From Candidatus Faecousia intestinigallinarum (GTDB lineage: Bacteria > Bacillota > Clostridia > Oscillospirales > Oscillospiraceae), in the NCBI GenBank assembly GCA_018715805.1, contig DVKX01000081.1:1-53991 (forward strand): a stretch of DNA of 53,991 nucleotides, written 5' to 3'. Position numbers and translations under genes: made by a program. Shown here in pieces: positions 40,910-49,155 of this stretch (position 1 is the first letter of the stretch; each line of letters begins with the position of its first letter). The notes under the pieces are model-generated. The model was not told where the DNA came from and searched no databases. It was given only the letters and a program-made list of their open reading frames with translations.

Positions 40910-42397
40910 TTAGAATCCCGCGTAAATAGACGGCGCGCTGGAAGCGCCTACCAAGGACACCGTACACAGCCACAGCAGCAAGCATATAAACCCAAAAACC
41001 GAAAGCAGATATACAACGCGTCCCGGCGTGATTACCGATGCCTGCTTTCCCTTTTTCTGCATACCCAGCAAGCCGGACCAAATGCTGCCCAGCATTCTGG
41101 GAATAGGCGTAATCCCCACAAAGCAGACCAGCATCAGCGGCAGGCTGTTCAGCAGCCGCGTCCCCAGGCCGGGCGCCCACACGCCGCCGATACCGATCAT
41201 AGCCCCCAGAGCCTTCCCCAGGGAAGCTATGTCCGTGTGGGAGAAGATCACCCAGCCCACGATCACCAGTATCATTGTGGTAAGATGCCGCAGCCAGCCC
41301 TTCCATGTCTCCAAGCGCGGCATGATCTGTTTCTCCACAGAAAGCAGCGCGAAGAAATACAGTCCCCACAGCACAAAGCTCCAGCCGGCGCCGTGCCACA
41401 AACCCGTGAGCAGCCATACCGCAAGCATATTCAGAATCTGCCGCGGGCGGCCTTTGCGGTTGCCTCCCAGGGGAATATATACATAATCCCGGAAAAACGC
41501 GCCCAGCGTAATATGCCAGCGCCGCCAGAACTCCGTAATGGATTTCGAGGTATACGGCAGATTGAAGTTCTCGGGCAGGCGGAAGCCAAAGGTCATGCCC
41601 AGGCCAATGGCCATATCCGTATAACCGGAAAAATCAAAGTAGATCTGGAAAAAGAACATCAGCGCGCTGAACCACGCCCCGATAAGATTTCCGTCCGACT
41701 GAGATACTGCCAGATCCGCCACCACCTTGCCGCAGTAATCGGCCAGCAGCACCTTTTTCCCCAGGCCAATGGCAAATCGCTGGGCGCCGTCAAACACCAT
41801 ACGGTAATTTGTCTTACGTTCCGTCAGCTGATAGCCAATATGGGAATAGCGCGCAATAGGACCCTGCACCAGCTTGGGAAACAGCGTCAAGTAGAGCAGA
41901 AACTCCTTAAAATAGCTTTCCGGTTCGCTCTCTCCCCGGTAAATATCCACCATATAGGCAATTACTTGGAAGGTATAAAATGAAAGGCCGATGGGCAGCG
42001 CAGTCGTCGGCTCCACAAAGGAAAATCCGATATGGTTCAGCCCGTTGGTCAGGCTCTTGATCATCGACAGCAGGAAGCCGCCGTCATTGGATACCAAACC
42101 AAATATCCCCAGGAAAAAGTCTAAATACTTAAAAAGCGCCAGCACTGCCACATTCAGCGCCACCGGCAGCAGCAGCGTACGAAACTTTCCCTTTTCCACG
42201 CTGAGACCCAGCAGGAAGTTTACATAACTCAGCAATACAATCAAGCCCAGGTATACCGGCTGCCCCATGGCATAAAACAGCAGGCTGGCAACCAGCAAAA
42301 CTGTATTGCGCTTCTTGATGCCAGGCATTAAATGGTACACCAGCAGCACAATAGGCAGAAACAAATACAAAAATACCAGGTTTGCAAATTCCACCAA
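40910..42397 (-). CDS. MBOAT-family O-acyltransferase (AlgI-like)
   Basis: 495 residues with about 11 membrane helices. AlgI-type signatures include VFLYLFLPIVLLVYHL near the N-terminus, GLSFYTFQVIAYMVDIYRG, EFWRRWHITLGAFFRDYVYIPLGGN and the catalytic His (residue 335) in GLWHGAGWSFVLWG. It should bring acetyl groups across the membrane for the DHHW partner encoded downstream. Unlike the first MBOAT (11613-13181), it has no carrier protein or adenylating enzyme next to it, which favours acetyl-CoA as donor. Confidence 0.94.
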   Translation of the reverse strand: MVEFANLVFLYLFLPIVLLVYHLMPGIKKRNTVLLVASLLFYAMGQPVYLGLIVLLSYVNFLLGLSVEKGKFRTLLLPVALNVAVLALFKYLDFFLGIFGLVSNDGGFLLSMIKSLTNGLNHIGFSFVEPTTALPIGLSFYTFQVIAYMVDIYRGESEPESYFKEFLLYLTLFPKLVQGPIARYSHIGYQLTERKTNYRMVFDGAQRFAIGLGKKVLLADYCGKVVADLAVSQSDGNLIGAWFSALMFFFQIYFDFSGYTDMAIGLGMTFGFRLPENFNLPYTSKSITEFWRRWHITLGAFFRDYVYIPLGGNRKGRPRQILNMLAVWLLTGLWHGAGWSFVLWGLYFFALLSVEKQIMPRLETWKGWLRHLTTMILVIVGWVIFSHTDIASLGKALGAMIGIGGVWAPGLGTRLLNSLPLMLVCFVGITPIPRMLGSIWSGLLGMQKKGKQASVITPGRVVYLLSVFGFICLLLWLCTVSLVGASSAPSIYAGF

Positions 42398-42443
42398 TCA
42401 TTCCTCCATCCACGGGCAAAACGCCATGCCGAAATTTGGTATC

Positions 42444-42472
42444 ATTATAGCAAACTGCAAGCTAGAAAGCAA
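42444..42472 (-). promoter_or_regulatory. Promoter of the MBOAT-DHHW operon
   Basis: On the minus strand TTGCTT (42467-42472), 17-base spacer, TATAAT (42444-42449) preceded by TGC, an extended -10. Confidence 0.8.
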
Positions 42473-42669
42473 GGATTTTCGACAATCTTCGACCTCGATT
42501 TCCAGCTGTCCACACTATGCATTATTTTTTGTATAATATTCATTCTTCCTTTCCCCCTGCTAATGCTTTTCAAAATCTCTATTCACTATACACCGCATAA
42601 CTGTATGTCTTTGTGTGTTTTTCCCACAAGACAAGCTCTAATTCTGATTTTGTTTGTATTTTTATCCAA

Positions 42670-42703
42670 TTGACAATGAATAATATTCGGCGTATAATAC
42701 GCC
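42670..42703 (+). promoter_or_regulatory. Consensus promoter of the amino-acid transporter operon with a palindrome over the -10 box
   Basis: TTGACA (42670-42675), 17-base spacer, TATAAT (42693-42698). Inverted repeat GGCGTA-TAA-TACGCC (42689-42703) covers the -10, and GAATA-A-TATTC (42678-42688) lies in the spacer. The latter loosely resembles an ArgR box but is one base short between half-sites. Confidence 0.85.
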
Positions 42704-42749
42704 CATACAGACCAAATCCCAAAAAGGTATGGAAAAGGAGATATGGATT

Positions 42750-43649
42750 ATGAAAAAACTCACCGCTTTAGTGCTGGCAGCCCTGCTGCTTCTCGGTCTG
42801 CTGGCGGGCTGCGCCTCCACCGGCGATGGCGACACCACGGATTATTCCGCCATGACCATTGAGGAGCTGAAGCCCCTTATCAAGACCGCCACCGAGGGCA
42901 AGCTGACCATGGTCACCAGCCCCGACTTCGCCCCCTACGAGTTCTACTCCCTGGATGAGAACAACACCCCCACCCTGGCGGGCTTCGACATTGCCCTGGG
43001 TCAGTACATCGCCGACTTCCTGGGTCTGGAGCTGGAGATCGTCCCCATGGACTTTAACGGTACCATCCTGGAACTGGCCACCAAAAAGGCCGACATCGGC
43101 ATGGCCGGCTACTCCCCCGATCCTGAGCGGGCGGACTCCATGGACTTCTCTAATATCTACTATACCGGCGGCCAGTCTTTCGTAACTACCCAGGCCAACG
43201 CAGCGCTCTTCCCCGACCTGGCCTCCACCAACAATGCAGAATACCAGATCGGCGCGCAGATCGGTTCCATCCAGGCCGGTCTGGCCAAGGAAAACTCCCC
43301 TGATGCCGACATTGTGGAGTTGAGCAAAGTCACCGACATTATTTCCGAGGTGCTCAGCGGCAAGCTGGACGGCGCTTATATCGAGACCGTCGTGGCGGAG
43401 TCCTACGCTAAGACTTATCCCGACCTGGCGGTTGTGCTGAACGTGCCCTATGACCAGGAAGGCTCCGTGGTAGGCGTCAGCAAGGGCAACGCCCCCCTGC
43501 TGGCAGCTGTGAATCTGGCCATTGCTCAGGCGCTGGAGGACGGCTCCATGGAGCAGTTCGTGGCGGAAGCCAACGCCCTGGCCGAAGGCAACACCTATGA
43601 GGGTTTGCTGAACGAAGATGGCGAGGCCGCCACCGAGCCTGCCGAATAA
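42750..43649 (+). CDS. Polar amino-acid ABC transporter substrate-binding lipoprotein
   Basis: 299 residues. A lipoprotein signal ends in LLAGC (Cys about 20). The SBP_bac_3 domain begins with KLTMVTSPDFAPYEFYSLDEN, then GFDIALGQYIADFLGLELEIVPMDFNGTILELATKKADIGMAGYSPDPER and a closing lobe with LDGAYIETVVAESYAK. It catches a polar amino acid or related compound outside the cell for the permease and ATPase encoded next. The start at 42750 follows AAGGAG by nine bases; an in-frame ATG at 42729 lies before that site. The short acidic C-terminal tail is unusual but harmless. Confidence 0.93.
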   Translation: MKKLTALVLAALLLLGLLAGCASTGDGDTTDYSAMTIEELKPLIKTATEGKLTMVTSPDFAPYEFYSLDENNTPTLAGFDIALGQYIADFLGLELEIVPMDFNGTILELATKKADIGMAGYSPDPERADSMDFSNIYYTGGQSFVTTQANAALFPDLASTNNAEYQIGAQIGSIQAGLAKENSPDADIVELSKVTDIISEVLSGKLDGAYIETVVAESYAKTYPDLAVVLNVPYDQEGSVVGVSKGNAPLLAAVNLAIAQALEDGSMEQFVAEANALAEGNTYEGLLNEDGEAATEPAE

Positions 43650-43658
43650 ATCACCCCC

Positions 43659-43690
43659 ACTTCCCCGGAAACTCCATTTTCCGGGGAAGT
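43659..43690 (+). terminator. Attenuator hairpin between binding protein and permease genes
   Basis: Perfect 13-base stem ACTTCCCCGGAAA/TTTCCGGGGAAGT with loop CTCCAT and no long T-run. Likely lowers transcription into the permease and ATPase genes relative to the binding protein, or protects the 3' end of its mRNA. Confidence 0.8.
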
Positions 43691-43716
43691 TCTACGATAG
43701 AAAGGAGCGATCTTCG

Positions 43717-44415
43717 TTGATTTCCATTGTCGGCTTTCAATCCGCATTCCGCTATTACCAGCTCTTTCTGGAGGGTTTAGGCTGCACGGTAGCCGTCTCC
43801 GCGCTGACCGTGGTATTCGGCTTTATCCTGGCGCTGGTGCTGGCGCTGATGCGGATGAGTAAAATTTGGCCGCTGAAGGCGGTGGCCGCCACTTATGTGG
43901 AGATTTTTCGCGCCACTCCCATGATGGTGCAGCTGTTTCTGGTGTACTATGTGCTGCTGGCCGATGTATCCCTGCCCGCCTTCAAGCTCTTTGGCTTCAT
44001 CCGTTTTGAGCGGTTCATCCCCGGCGTCATCGCCCTATCCCTGAACTCCGCCGCCTATTTGAGCGAGATCATCCGCTCCGGTATCCAGAGCATCGATCTG
44101 GGTCAGAGCGAGGCTGCCCGGAGCCTGGGCATGAGCCGTGTGCAGACCATGCGCTATATTATTCTTCCGCAGGCCATCAAAAATATCCTGCCCGCCATTG
44201 CCAACGAGTTCATCACTATTATCAAGGAGTCCTCCATCTGCTGGACCATCGGCGTGCAGGAGATCATGTCCGCCGTCAACGCGGTGGGCGCCGCCACCTA
44301 CCATATCGGCGAGGCGCTGATCATCGCCGCCTGCATCTATTTCTGCCTCACTTTCCCCACCTCCAAGATTATCGCCTATTTCGAAAGGAGAATGAGCCGT
44401 GGCGACAAGCGCTAA
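43717..44415 (+). CDS. Amino-acid ABC transporter permease (HisM family)
   Basis: 232 residues with about five membrane helices. It has [19 protein letters not shown], typical of polar amino-acid permeases, and the EAA loop [30 protein letters not shown], which contacts the ATPase. The start is TTG at 43717, nine bases after AAAGGAG (43701-43707); an ATG start farther upstream lies inside the binding-protein gene and would add non-homologous residues. It overlaps the ATPase gene by 17 bases. Confidence 0.92.
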   Translation: MISIVGFQSAFRYYQLFLEGLGCTVAVSALTVVFGFILALVLALMRMSKIWPLKAVAATYVEIFRATPMMVQLFLVYYVLLADVSLPAFKLFGFIRFERFIPGVIALSLNSAAYLSEIIRSGIQSIDLGQSEAARSLGMSRVQTMRYIILPQAIKNILPAIANEFITIIKESSICWTIGVQEIMSAVNAVGAATYHIGEALIIAACIYFCLTFPTSKIIAYFERRMSRGDKR

Positions 44416-45178
44416 GCTGATTCAGGTCAAGAACCTGGAAAAACACTATAACAAAGGTTCTCTCCACGCCTTGGACGGGGTGAGCGTGGACATCAACAAA
44501 GGAGATGTAATGGTAGTCATCGGCCCCTCCGGTTCCGGCAAATCCACGCTGCTGCGCAGCCTGAACCTGCTGGAGCAGCCCAGCGCCGGAGAAATTTTCT
44601 TCGACGGCGTAGACATCACCAAGAAGAAGTATCAAGACCCGGAAACCGGCAAAACTGTGAAAGTCAATATTGACCAGCACCGGCAGAAAATGGGCATGGT
44701 GTTCCAGCATTTCAATCTCTTCCCCCACAAGACCATCTTGGAGAACATGATGCTTGCCCCCATGAAAGTAAAGGGTATTTCCCGGGAGGCAGCAGAGGAA
44801 AAGGCCATGCGGCTGCTCCGCCGGGTAGGGCTGGAAGACCGCGCCAACGCCTATCCCATTCAGCTCTCCGGCGGGCAGAAACAGCGGATCGCCATTGTCC
44901 GGGCGCTGATGATGGAGCCGGAGGTCATGCTCTTTGACGAGCCTACCTCCGCCCTGGATCCGGAAATGGTGGGCGAGGTGCTGGAAGTTATGCGGGAATT
45001 GGCCGCCGACGGCATGACTATGGTGGTAGTCACCCACGAAATGGGCTTCGCCCGGGAAGTGGGCAACCGGGTGCTGTTTATGGCAGACGGCAAGCTGCTG
45101 GAGGAGGGGACGCCCCAACAGATTTTTGGGAATCCCCAGCACCCTCGGCTGAAGGACTTCCTGTCCAAGGTGCTCTGA
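44399..45178 (+). CDS. Amino-acid ABC transporter ATP-binding protein
   Basis: 259 residues. Walker [10 protein letters not shown] (about 40-48), Q-loop [13 protein letters not shown], signature LSGGQKQR, Walker [13 protein letters not shown] and switch His VVTHEM. The pattern is that of the GlnQ/HisP group. It differs from close relatives in an insertion of about 15 residues before the Q-loop ([21 protein letters not shown]). The start is GTG at 44399 with AAAGGAG upstream. The next gene starts one base after its stop. Confidence 0.95.
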   Translation: MATSAKLIQVKNLEKHYNKGSLHALDGVSVDINKGDVMVVIGPSGSGKSTLLRSLNLLEQPSAGEIFFDGVDITKKKYQDPETGKTVKVNIDQHRQKMGMVFQHFNLFPHKTILENMMLAPMKVKGISREAAEEKAMRLLRRVGLEDRANAYPIQLSGGQKQRIAIVRALMMEPEVMLFDEPTSALDPEMVGEVLEVMRELAADGMTMVVVTHEMGFAREVGNRVLFMADGKLLEEGTPQQIFGNPQHPRLKDFLSKVL

Positions 45179-45179
45179 G

Positions 45180-46607
45180 ATGGATAAAGAACTGCTATTC
45201 CAGGCGGTGGAACGCCACGCGCCGCAGCTCACCGCTTTGAGCGATCATATCTGGGAGCTGGCAGAACTATCCATGCAAGAGCACCGTTCTGTCCAGGCAT
45301 ATATCCGCATCCTTACCCAGGAAGGCTTCCAGGTGGAGCAAAACCTGGCAGGCATTCCCACTGCGTTCCTAGGACGCTTCGGCTCCGGGAAACCGGTCAT
45401 CGGCATTTTAGGAGAATTTGACGCCCTCTCCGGGTTATCCCAGGCGCCGGGTATCACCGAGAAACAGCCGTTGGCGGCAGGCGGCTGCGGCCATGGCTGC
45501 GGGCACAACCTGCTGGGCGCGGCATCTTTGGGCGCGGCCATCGCCGTAAAGGAGGCAATCCAGGCAGGCCAGCTGCCCGGCAGCATCGTATTTTACGGCT
45601 GCCCCGGGGAAGAGGGCTGCGCCGGAAAGGCCTTTATGGCGCGGGATGGGATGTTCCGGGATCTGGACGCCGCCCTGTGCTGGCATCCCGGGGACGTAAA
45701 CGAAATCACCACCGGCTCCAACGCCGCCAGCCTGCAGGTGGAGTATACCTTCACCGGCATCGCCGCCCATGCTGCGGACTGCCCCGAGCAGGGGCGCTCC
45801 GCCCTGGACGCTGCGGAACTGATGAACATCGGCGTACAGTTTCTGCGGGAGCATATGCCCCGCGGCTGTTCCGTTCATTACGCGATACTGGACGGCGGCG
45901 GCGCGTCCCCCAATGTGGTACAGCCCACTGCCACGCTATTGTATATGGTACGGGGTGACTGCGTGCGCAGCGCCAAGGCGCTGCTGCGTCGGGTAGAGCA
46001 GTGCGCCCACGGCGCGGCAATGATGACAGACACGCAGGTAACTCACCGCCAGATCGACGGCACCTCCAGCACCGTCTCCAACCGTGTCCTGGAAGAATGT
46101 CTGTACCGCAATTTTCAGAGCGTGTCCCTGCCGGAATATACCCAGGAGGAATGGCGCTTCGCAGAAGCGCTGAAAGCCACCTACTTCCCCGGCAAGCTTC
46201 CCGGCCAGCGCACAGAAGAGGATTTTTCCCTCCAGCAGCTGGTCGCGGAAAAAACCGAGCACGGAACAAAAGCGCTGAATGACTTCCTGTTCCCTTATGC
46301 GCCCTCTCTCCACCAGAGTCCCGGTTCCTCAGATGTGGGAGATGTGAGCTGGCTGACCCCCACCGCCCAATTTACCGCCGTGACCTGGACTTCCGGCTCC
46401 CCGGGACACAGCTGGCAGAATGTCTCCATTGGCCGCACCTCCATCGCCCACAAGGGAATGCTGCTGGCGGCCAAGGTTCTTGCCGCCGCTGCCGCCGACC
46501 TTCTGACCCAGCCGGAGCTGCTGGACAAGGCCAAAGCGGAATTTGCGCTGGCCACCGCTCAGGGCTATGAATGTCCCCTGGAAGCGGATACCAAACCAAC
46601 TGCCTAA
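45180..46607 (+). CDS. M20-family amidohydrolase (AbgB/aminoacylase-like)
   Basis: 475 residues. Metal-binding motifs of the M20D group: GGCGHGCGHNLLGAA (about 100-113) and FYGCPGEEGCAGKAFMARDGMF with the catalytic Glu. A dimerisation domain (about 180-300) and C-terminal metal residues near HQSPGSSDVGDVSW follow. AbgB-type enzymes cleave N-acyl amino acids such as p-aminobenzoyl-glutamate. It starts one base after the ABC ATPase stop. The likely task is hydrolysing the imported N-acyl amino acid or peptide-like compound. A strong terminator follows. Confidence 0.9.
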   Translation: MDKELLFQAVERHAPQLTALSDHIWELAELSMQEHRSVQAYIRILTQEGFQVEQNLAGIPTAFLGRFGSGKPVIGILGEFDALSGLSQAPGITEKQPLAAGGCGHGCGHNLLGAASLGAAIAVKEAIQAGQLPGSIVFYGCPGEEGCAGKAFMARDGMFRDLDAALCWHPGDVNEITTGSNAASLQVEYTFTGIAAHAADCPEQGRSALDAAELMNIGVQFLREHMPRGCSVHYAILDGGGASPNVVQPTATLLYMVRGDCVRSAKALLRRVEQCAHGAAMMTDTQVTHRQIDGTSSTVSNRVLEECLYRNFQSVSLPEYTQEEWRFAEALKATYFPGKLPGQRTEEDFSLQQLVAEKTEHGTKALNDFLFPYAPSLHQSPGSSDVGDVSWLTPTAQFTAVTWTSGSPGHSWQNVSIGRTSIAHKGMLLAAKVLAAAAADLLTQPELLDKAKAEFALATAQGYECPLEADTKPTA

Positions 46608-46614
46608 AAGAATC

Positions 46615-46642
46615 AAGGGCACAGCCTGACGGTTGTGCCCTT
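46615..46642 (+). terminator. Terminator of the amino-acid transporter/amidohydrolase operon
   Basis: 12-base stem AAGGGCACAGCC/GGTTGTGCCCTT (one G-U pair) with loop TGAC, followed by TTATTTTCC. Confidence 0.88.
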
Positions 46643-46653
46643 TTATTTTCCAT

Positions 46654-46682
46654 TTGCCAATGAAAACGTTTTGTGATAAAAT
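46654..46682 (+). promoter_or_regulatory. Promoter of the VanY-like gene
   Basis: TTGCCA (46654-46659), 17-base spacer, TAAAAT (46677-46682). Confidence 0.75.
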
Positions 46683-46729
46683 TTAGGTGTCCAAAAAACG
46701 GGAGCACCAGAGAAAGAAAGGAGTTTCCC

Positions 46730-47518
46730 ATGCAAATTGTCTTTTTTCAACGGAATTTCCGGCGGCTTTTCCTCTGCTGTCTGACCTGTTTGCTGGTTGG
46801 AAGCCTGGCCGCCTGCGCCGGCGCGCCGGAGCCTACCGTTTCGTCTTCCCAGCAGCCTGCCGCCAGCACACATAGCACGCAGCCCCCCAGCACCGTACCC
46901 ACAGAAGCTTCCACCGTGTCCACAACGCAGCCCCCCGCCCCGGATCGCTCCGCTTGGAACCTACGCCTGGTAAATCCCTGGAATTATTTACCGGAGGATT
47001 TCGAAATCACCCTCACCTACCTATCCAACGGTCAGGCCGTGGACGAGCGGTGCTACCCCGACTTGCAGGATATGATGGACGCTTGCCGCGCAGCGGGTTT
47101 GTCTCCAATCATCTGTTCTTCTTTCCGCACGCAGGACGATCAAGAATACCTGTACAACAACAAGATCAATCGGTTGATCGCCCAAGGCTACTCAGAGGAA
47201 GAAGCGCCTTCGGAAGCGGCTAAGGTAGTGGCCGTTCCCGGCACCAGCGAGCACCAGCTGGGACTCGCCCTGGACATCGTAGACGAAAGCTATCAGCTTC
47301 TGAATGAGGAGCAGGAGGACACCGCCGTGCAGAAATGGCTCATGGAGCACAGCTGGGAGTACGGCTTTATCCTGCGCTATCCCTCGGATAAGAGCGAAAT
47401 CACCGGGATTATTTACGAGCCATGGCACTACCGCTATGTGGGCAAGGAGGCCGCCAAAGAAATGAAGGCGTCCGGCCAATGCCTGGAGGAATACCTGGGC
47501 GACGTCCCTACAAAATAA
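46730..47518 (+). CDS. D-alanyl-D-alanine carboxypeptidase lipoprotein, VanY (M15B) family
   Basis: 262 residues. A lipoprotein signal ends in LAAC (Cys about 25); a Ser/Thr/Pro-rich linker runs to about 65. The M15B LAS domain has SSFRTQDDQEYLY, SEHQLGLALDIVD with zinc ligands His 175 and Asp 182, and EPWHYRYVG with catalytic Glu 230 and zinc ligand His 233. It trims the terminal D-Ala from peptidoglycan stems outside the membrane. The start at 46730 follows AAAGGAG. Not a sign of glycopeptide resistance by itself; no vanH, vanA or vanX gene is near. Confidence 0.93.
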   Translation: MQIVFFQRNFRRLFLCCLTCLLVGSLAACAGAPEPTVSSSQQPAASTHSTQPPSTVPTEASTVSTTQPPAPDRSAWNLRLVNPWNYLPEDFEITLTYLSNGQAVDERCYPDLQDMMDACRAAGLSPIICSSFRTQDDQEYLYNNKINRLIAQGYSEEEAPSEAAKVVAVPGTSEHQLGLALDIVDESYQLLNEEQEDTAVQKWLMEHSWEYGFILRYPSDKSEITGIIYEPWHYRYVGKEAAKEMKASGQCLEEYLGDVPTK

Positions 47519-47520
47519 TA

Positions 47521-47553
47521 AACGCCCGGCGCGGTTTTACCATGCCGGGCGTT
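47521..47553. terminator. Terminator between convergent vanY-like and arsR-like genes
   Basis: 10-base stem AACGCCCGGC/GCCGGGCGTT, 13-base loop, followed by TTCTGCTTT on the plus side. Likely works in both directions. Confidence 0.85.
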
Positions 47554-47560
47554 TTCTGCT

Positions 47561-47854
47561 TTACTCCAAAACGTGCTCCAACCCCATTTGCAGAATGGTG
47601 AGCACATGATCGTCCGCCAGAGAATACAGGATATTCTTTCCCTCCCGCCGGAATTTAATCAGCTGCATCTGCTTCAGGAGCCGCAGTTGATGGGAAATGG
47701 CGCTCTGGGACACCTGCGTTCCCTCGGCGATCTCTGTAACGCACAATTCCCGCCCTGCCAGCAGGGATAGGATCTGCACGCGCGTAGGGTCACAGAATCC
47801 TTTGAACAGCTCTGCAATCTGCTCAATGATCTGTCTGTCCTGAATTGGGTGCAT
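47561..47854 (-). CDS. ArsR/SmtB-family repressor with a zinc-type alpha-5 site
   Basis: 97-residue winged helix. DNA-reading helix VSQSAISHQLRLL (about 48-60). The alpha-5 metal site of SmtB/CzrA is fully present: Asp 81 and His 83, then His 94 and Glu 97, with the exact spacing (2, 11, 3) of SmtB Asp104/His106/His117/Glu120. The alpha-3 site is not complete: ELCVTE has one Cys. So it probably senses Zn2+ or Co2+ and releases DNA on binding. The target is not obvious because no transporter or metallothionein gene is adjacent. AAGGAGG supports the start at 47854. Confidence 0.92.
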   Translation of the reverse strand: MHPIQDRQIIEQIAELFKGFCDPTRVQILSLLAGRELCVTEIAEGTQVSQSAISHQLRLLKQMQLIKFRREGKNILYSLADDHVLTILQMGLEHVLE

Positions 47855-47918
47855 ACCATCCCTCCTTACGCTTTTTCTTTATTTTACTCCAAACCGCGCC
47901 GGAATGCAAGTCGTGTTT

Positions 47919-49115
47919 TTATTCCCGGCAGGCCAGAAGCTCCTGGAAGAAAGTATTCATTTCCTCCTCCGTGTCAAACACCGCCACATACATCTGGTTG
48001 GCCATAGCGTCGGCAAGGGCGTCCGGAATCCGTCCCCACATTTTCATGCTGAAGCCGTATTTTGTCATAATTGCCTGGTGATTCAGGATAAAATCCTTTC
48101 CATCCCGCCGGCCGCAGAACGCGCAGAAATGGCGCGCACGGTTTAAGTCCAGGGTGCAATGGTTATAGGCTACCATGTCCGCCCAGATTTTATATACATC
48201 CGTTTCGTAGGCAAAGTCATACATATCCGGAGTATAGCCGCCGGCTGGCCGCATATTCACTTCCAGCCCAATAATATCCCCCTGTTTGCCCAGCCCTTCC
48301 TGATCTGCGTTCAGGACAAAGTATTCCAAATGCACGAAGCGGCTGCGTACACGAAACGCCTCCACTGTCCGTCGGCCCACGTCCAGCATTTCCTGGGGCA
48401 GCTCCGGCACAATATAGTACACACAGTTGGCCTGTTCGTTGACCACATCCATCAAAGACTGCGGTGTCACATTGCCGGATTCAAAAATCGGGCGGCCGTC
48501 GGCGTCGATGATGGCGTCATAGGTGCGGACATAGCCGTTGACAAATTCCTCCATGATATATACCGCGTCATCCTTGTGCTCCAGAAAGAAACGCAGCTCC
48601 TCATCATTGCGCAGGCGATAGGTATGGCTGGCGCCCACGCCGTTATCCGGCTTCACGATCACCGGATACCCCACCCAATGGGCAAAGGCCGCCGCGTCTG
48701 CAAAGCCCTCCACCAAATGATACCGGGCGGTGGGAATACCCGCCTTTGCGTAGTAGTCTTTCATCACCGACTTGTATTTGATACGCGCCATATCCTCCGT
48801 CATAAAGCCCGTAGTAATGTGAAATTCCGTACGCAGGCGTGCGTCCCGCTCCAGCCAGTATTCGTTGTTAGATTCCAGCCAATCAATTTTGCCATACTTA
48901 TAGGAGAAAAACGCCACCGCCTTAAATACTTCATCATAATTTTCCAGATTGTCCACTTTATAATACTCATGGAGGTTCTCCCGCAGATTTTGGTGAAGCT
49001 GCGCATAGGGACAGTCGCCAATGCCCAGAACCCGCAGGCCGTTGTTTTTCAGTTCTGCGCAGAACTTCCAATAGGTGACCGGGAAATTTGGGGAAATAAA
49101 AATAAAATTTTTCAT
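47919..49115 (-). CDS. ATP-grasp domain protein, unknown ligase
   Basis: 398 residues. N-terminal pre-ATP-grasp fold (FISPNFPVTYWKFCAELKNNGLRVLGIGDC), then the ATP-grasp core (about 120-320) with VIVKPDNGVGASHTY, the adenine-contacting VYIMEEFVNG, and acidic Mg2+ ligands in GLEVNMRPAGG. A C-terminal part has HFCAFCGRRDGKDF, which looks like a CxxC metal or redox site. It should join a carboxylate to an amine or thiol using ATP. The substrate is unknown. It is last in an operon with two esterase-type hydrolases, 40 bases downstream of the second. AAGGAG precedes the start. Confidence 0.85.
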   Translation of the reverse strand: MKNFIFISPNFPVTYWKFCAELKNNGLRVLGIGDCPYAQLHQNLRENLHEYYKVDNLENYDEVFKAVAFFSYKYGKIDWLESNNEYWLERDARLRTEFHITTGFMTEDMARIKYKSVMKDYYAKAGIPTARYHLVEGFADAAAFAHWVGYPVIVKPDNGVGASHTYRLRNDEELRFFLEHKDDAVYIMEEFVNGYVRTYDAIIDADGRPIFESGNVTPQSLMDVVNEQANCVYYIVPELPQEMLDVGRRTVEAFRVRSRFVHLEYFVLNADQEGLGKQGDIIGLEVNMRPAGGYTPDMYDFAYETDVYKIWADMVAYNHCTLDLNRARHFCAFCGRRDGKDFILNHQAIMTKYGFSMKMWGRIPDALADAMANQMYVAVFDTEEEMNTFFQELLACRE

Positions 49116-49155
49116 AATGTCTTTCTCCTTCTCTTTCTATCTTTCTAACGTTTCT

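Larger units (their letters stand above)
42398..42749. other. 352-base intergenic region with two divergent promoters
   Basis: Unlike the flanking genes it is AT-rich. It holds the promoter of the MBOAT operon (minus) and of the amino-acid transporter (plus), with no convincing gene in between. Short open frames across it have no recognisable protein features. Confidence 0.7.

Noticed and set aside
42332..42673. Open frame of 113 codons in the AT-rich gap before the amino-acid transporter
   Set aside because: It begins inside the antisense of the MBOAT gene, has no ribosome site and crosses both divergent promoters.
42676..42703. ArgR box at the amino-acid transporter promoter
   Set aside because: TGAAT and ATTC half-sites are too close by one base and the second lacks its last A, so only a resemblance is recorded.
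46730..47518. VanY-like gene taken as part of a vancomycin resistance cluster
   Set aside because: No vanH, vanA/B or vanX genes and no linked VanRS; VanY-type peptidases are common wall enzymes in gut Firmicutes.
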